From NCBI GenBank assembly GCA_016713645.1, contig JADJOU010000020.1:1-64000 (forward strand): a stretch of DNA of 64,000 nt, in the 5' to 3' direction. The notes under the pieces are model-generated. The model was not told the origin of the DNA and did no database searches. It worked only from the letters and a program-made list of their open reading frames with translations. The DNA is from Bacteroidota bacterium (GTDB lineage Bacteria > Bacteroidota > Bacteroidia > Chitinophagales > JADJOU01). Positions 63,206 to 64,000 of this stretch are shown one piece after another. Within the stretch, counting starts at the first letter, position 1. Every line of letters starts with the position of its first letter. Made by a program: the position numbers and the translations under genes.

Positions 63206-64000
63206 TTAGATTCTGATTGTGCTTGATCTATTCTTTTCATTTAGAAGATATTCTTCCAATGCCATTTGAACCAATCCATCTGCTAAGCCTATTTTTGGGA
63301 CAAAAATTTCTTTGCCATCCATATATTTCATTATTTTTTCATAGATTGAAAGTGCGGGAACAATAACATCGGCGCGGTCTGTATTGAATTCATATTTTCT
63401 GATTCGCTCATCCATCGTCATGGCAGCCAATTCTTCTTTAAATTCTTGAATATATTTATACTTCAACGATGTTCCCAATTCTTGCTTCGATTTCTTAAAT
63501 AAGGTATTGATATTCCCTCCAGAACCTACAAGTATCAAATCTTTTTTATTGATGAAATTCTTCTTGCACCACTCTTTCAAACTCTCCCATTCAGACTTTT
63601 CAACTAAATTATTCAATAGACGCACGGAACCAATTTTAAAGCTCTTAGCCTGAATTACTTTCTTGTCGTGATAATAAGTCAATTCTGTGCTTCCACCGCC
63701 GACATCCACAAACAAATAGGATTTATTGGACTCGACAATGCGATCAATCTGTGTTTTGTATATAATATCCGCTTCCTCTTTACCGTCGATGATGTCGATT
63801 TTCAACCCTGTTCTTTTAAATATTTCCTCTACGATATAATCCCGGTTGGCCGCTTCTCTTAACGCGGATGTTCCACAAGCTTTATAGCTCACCACTTGAT
63901 ATGTCTGCATCAAATGATAATAGGATTTCATGGCATGTGTCATTAAATCCAATGTTTCCTCGGTGATAATTTGATTGGCAAAACTATCTTTTCCCAACCT
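63206..64000 (-). CDS. Ppx/GppA exopolyphosphatase family protein, 5'-truncated by window edge
   Basis: At least 263 residues; the N-terminus lies beyond the window. An ASKHA phosphatase domain is visible: ACGTSALREAANRDYIVEEI, GKEEADIIY (catalytic Glu region), YLFVDVGGGSTELTYY, VGSGGNINTLFK and GLADGLVQMALEE at the end. The family hydrolyses polyphosphate or pppGpp; a stringent-response link with relA in this window is possible but not shown. It lies upstream of, and in the same orientation as, the FadN-like gene, with an 85-base gap. Confidence 0.88.
   Translation of the reverse strand, partial: RLGKDSFANQIITEETLDLMTHAMKSYYHLMQTYQVVSYKACGTSALREAANRDYIVEEIFKRTGLKIDIIDGKEEADIIYKTQIDRIVESNKSYLFVDVGGGSTELTYYHDKKVIQAKSFKIGSVRLLNNLVEKSEWESLKEWCKKNFINKKDLILVGSGGNINTLFKKSKQELGTSLKYKYIQEFKEELAAMTMDERIRKYEFNTDRADVIVPALSIYEKIMKYMDGKEIFVPKIGLADGLVQMALEEYLLNEKNRSSTIRI

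Overview
This 64 kb window is an AT-rich chromosomal segment from a bacterium of the phylum Bacteroidota. The supporting evidence is of three kinds. Several secreted proteins end in type IX secretion (T9SS) sorting domains, both type A and the gliding-motility type B. Many genes have Bacteroidota-type -7 boxes (TAnnTTTG), some with a TTG about 19-22 bases upstream, and start codons generally lack a strong Shine-Dalgarno sequence. The gene content is also typical of the phylum (DUF2723 glycosyltransferase, GYDIA-type GHMP kinase, a secreted protein usually labelled asparagine synthetase B, OlsF-like acyltransferase). It looks most like Chitinophagales/Saprospirales relatives, but the order cannot be fixed by eye. 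I see no rRNA, tRNA, CRISPR array, insertion sequence, prophage or plasmid gene.

Layout. 0.1-5 kb: a secreted-protein cluster (T9SS cargo, a lysine-rich exported peptide, a lipoprotein, an M64 metallopeptidase). 5-10 kb: DUF2723 membrane glycosyltransferase, a strong terminator, Na/Pi cotransporter. 10-14.7 kb (minus): LptF/G permease, Maf, UbiA prenyltransferase, aldehyde dehydrogenase. 14.8-22.3 kb (plus): class II HMG-CoA reductase, GHMP kinase, membrane EEP phosphatase/nuclease, lipoprotein, the 'AsnB' exported protein, RelA/SpoT. 22.4-28 kb: a giant T9SS adhesin-like protein with SBBP repeats and about 18 Cys-containing repeats, then an ElaA acetyltransferase. 28.4-35.3 kb: PurA, STAS, Fur, thioredoxin, LuxE-like protein, lipoprotein, class V aminotransferase, glutaryl-CoA dehydrogenase-like enzyme. 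35.3-44 kb (minus): response regulator and PAS kinase, lipoprotein, and an operon for a 2-oxoacid:ferredoxin oxidoreductase (KorAB) with a GltD-like iron-sulfur flavoprotein. 44-64 kb: Tat-exported metallophosphatase, OlsF-like aminolipid acyltransferase, release factor 3, DUF502, diacylglycerol kinase, PLP desulfhydrase, MFS transporter, SirB1-like protein, flippase, M3 peptidase, LpxA, GpmI, FadN-like beta-oxidation enzyme, and a Ppx/GppA phosphatase cut by the window edge.

The dominant anomaly is that about 20 of roughly 45 genes, including essential ones (gpmI, fur, HMG-CoA reductase, flippase), are broken by single-base indels, mostly in homopolymers, and korA also has an in-frame TAG. 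Conserved protein sequence continues straight across each break in the next frame. The simplest reading is uncorrected sequencing or assembly error, not mass pseudogenisation or programmed frameshifting. I therefore report each broken gene as one locus and state its fragments.

Metabolically the window suggests an aerobic heterotroph that makes isoprenoids by the mevalonate route, degrades fatty acids and glutaryl-CoA, uses ferredoxin-linked 2-oxoacid oxidation, makes LPS and probably amino-acid (ornithine/glycine) lipids, and exports adhesins and peptidases by T9SS. I found no convincing wholly new defence or mobile system. The most novel-looking items are the large Cys-repeat T9SS protein, the 'AsnB'-type exported protein and the Kor/GltD operon.
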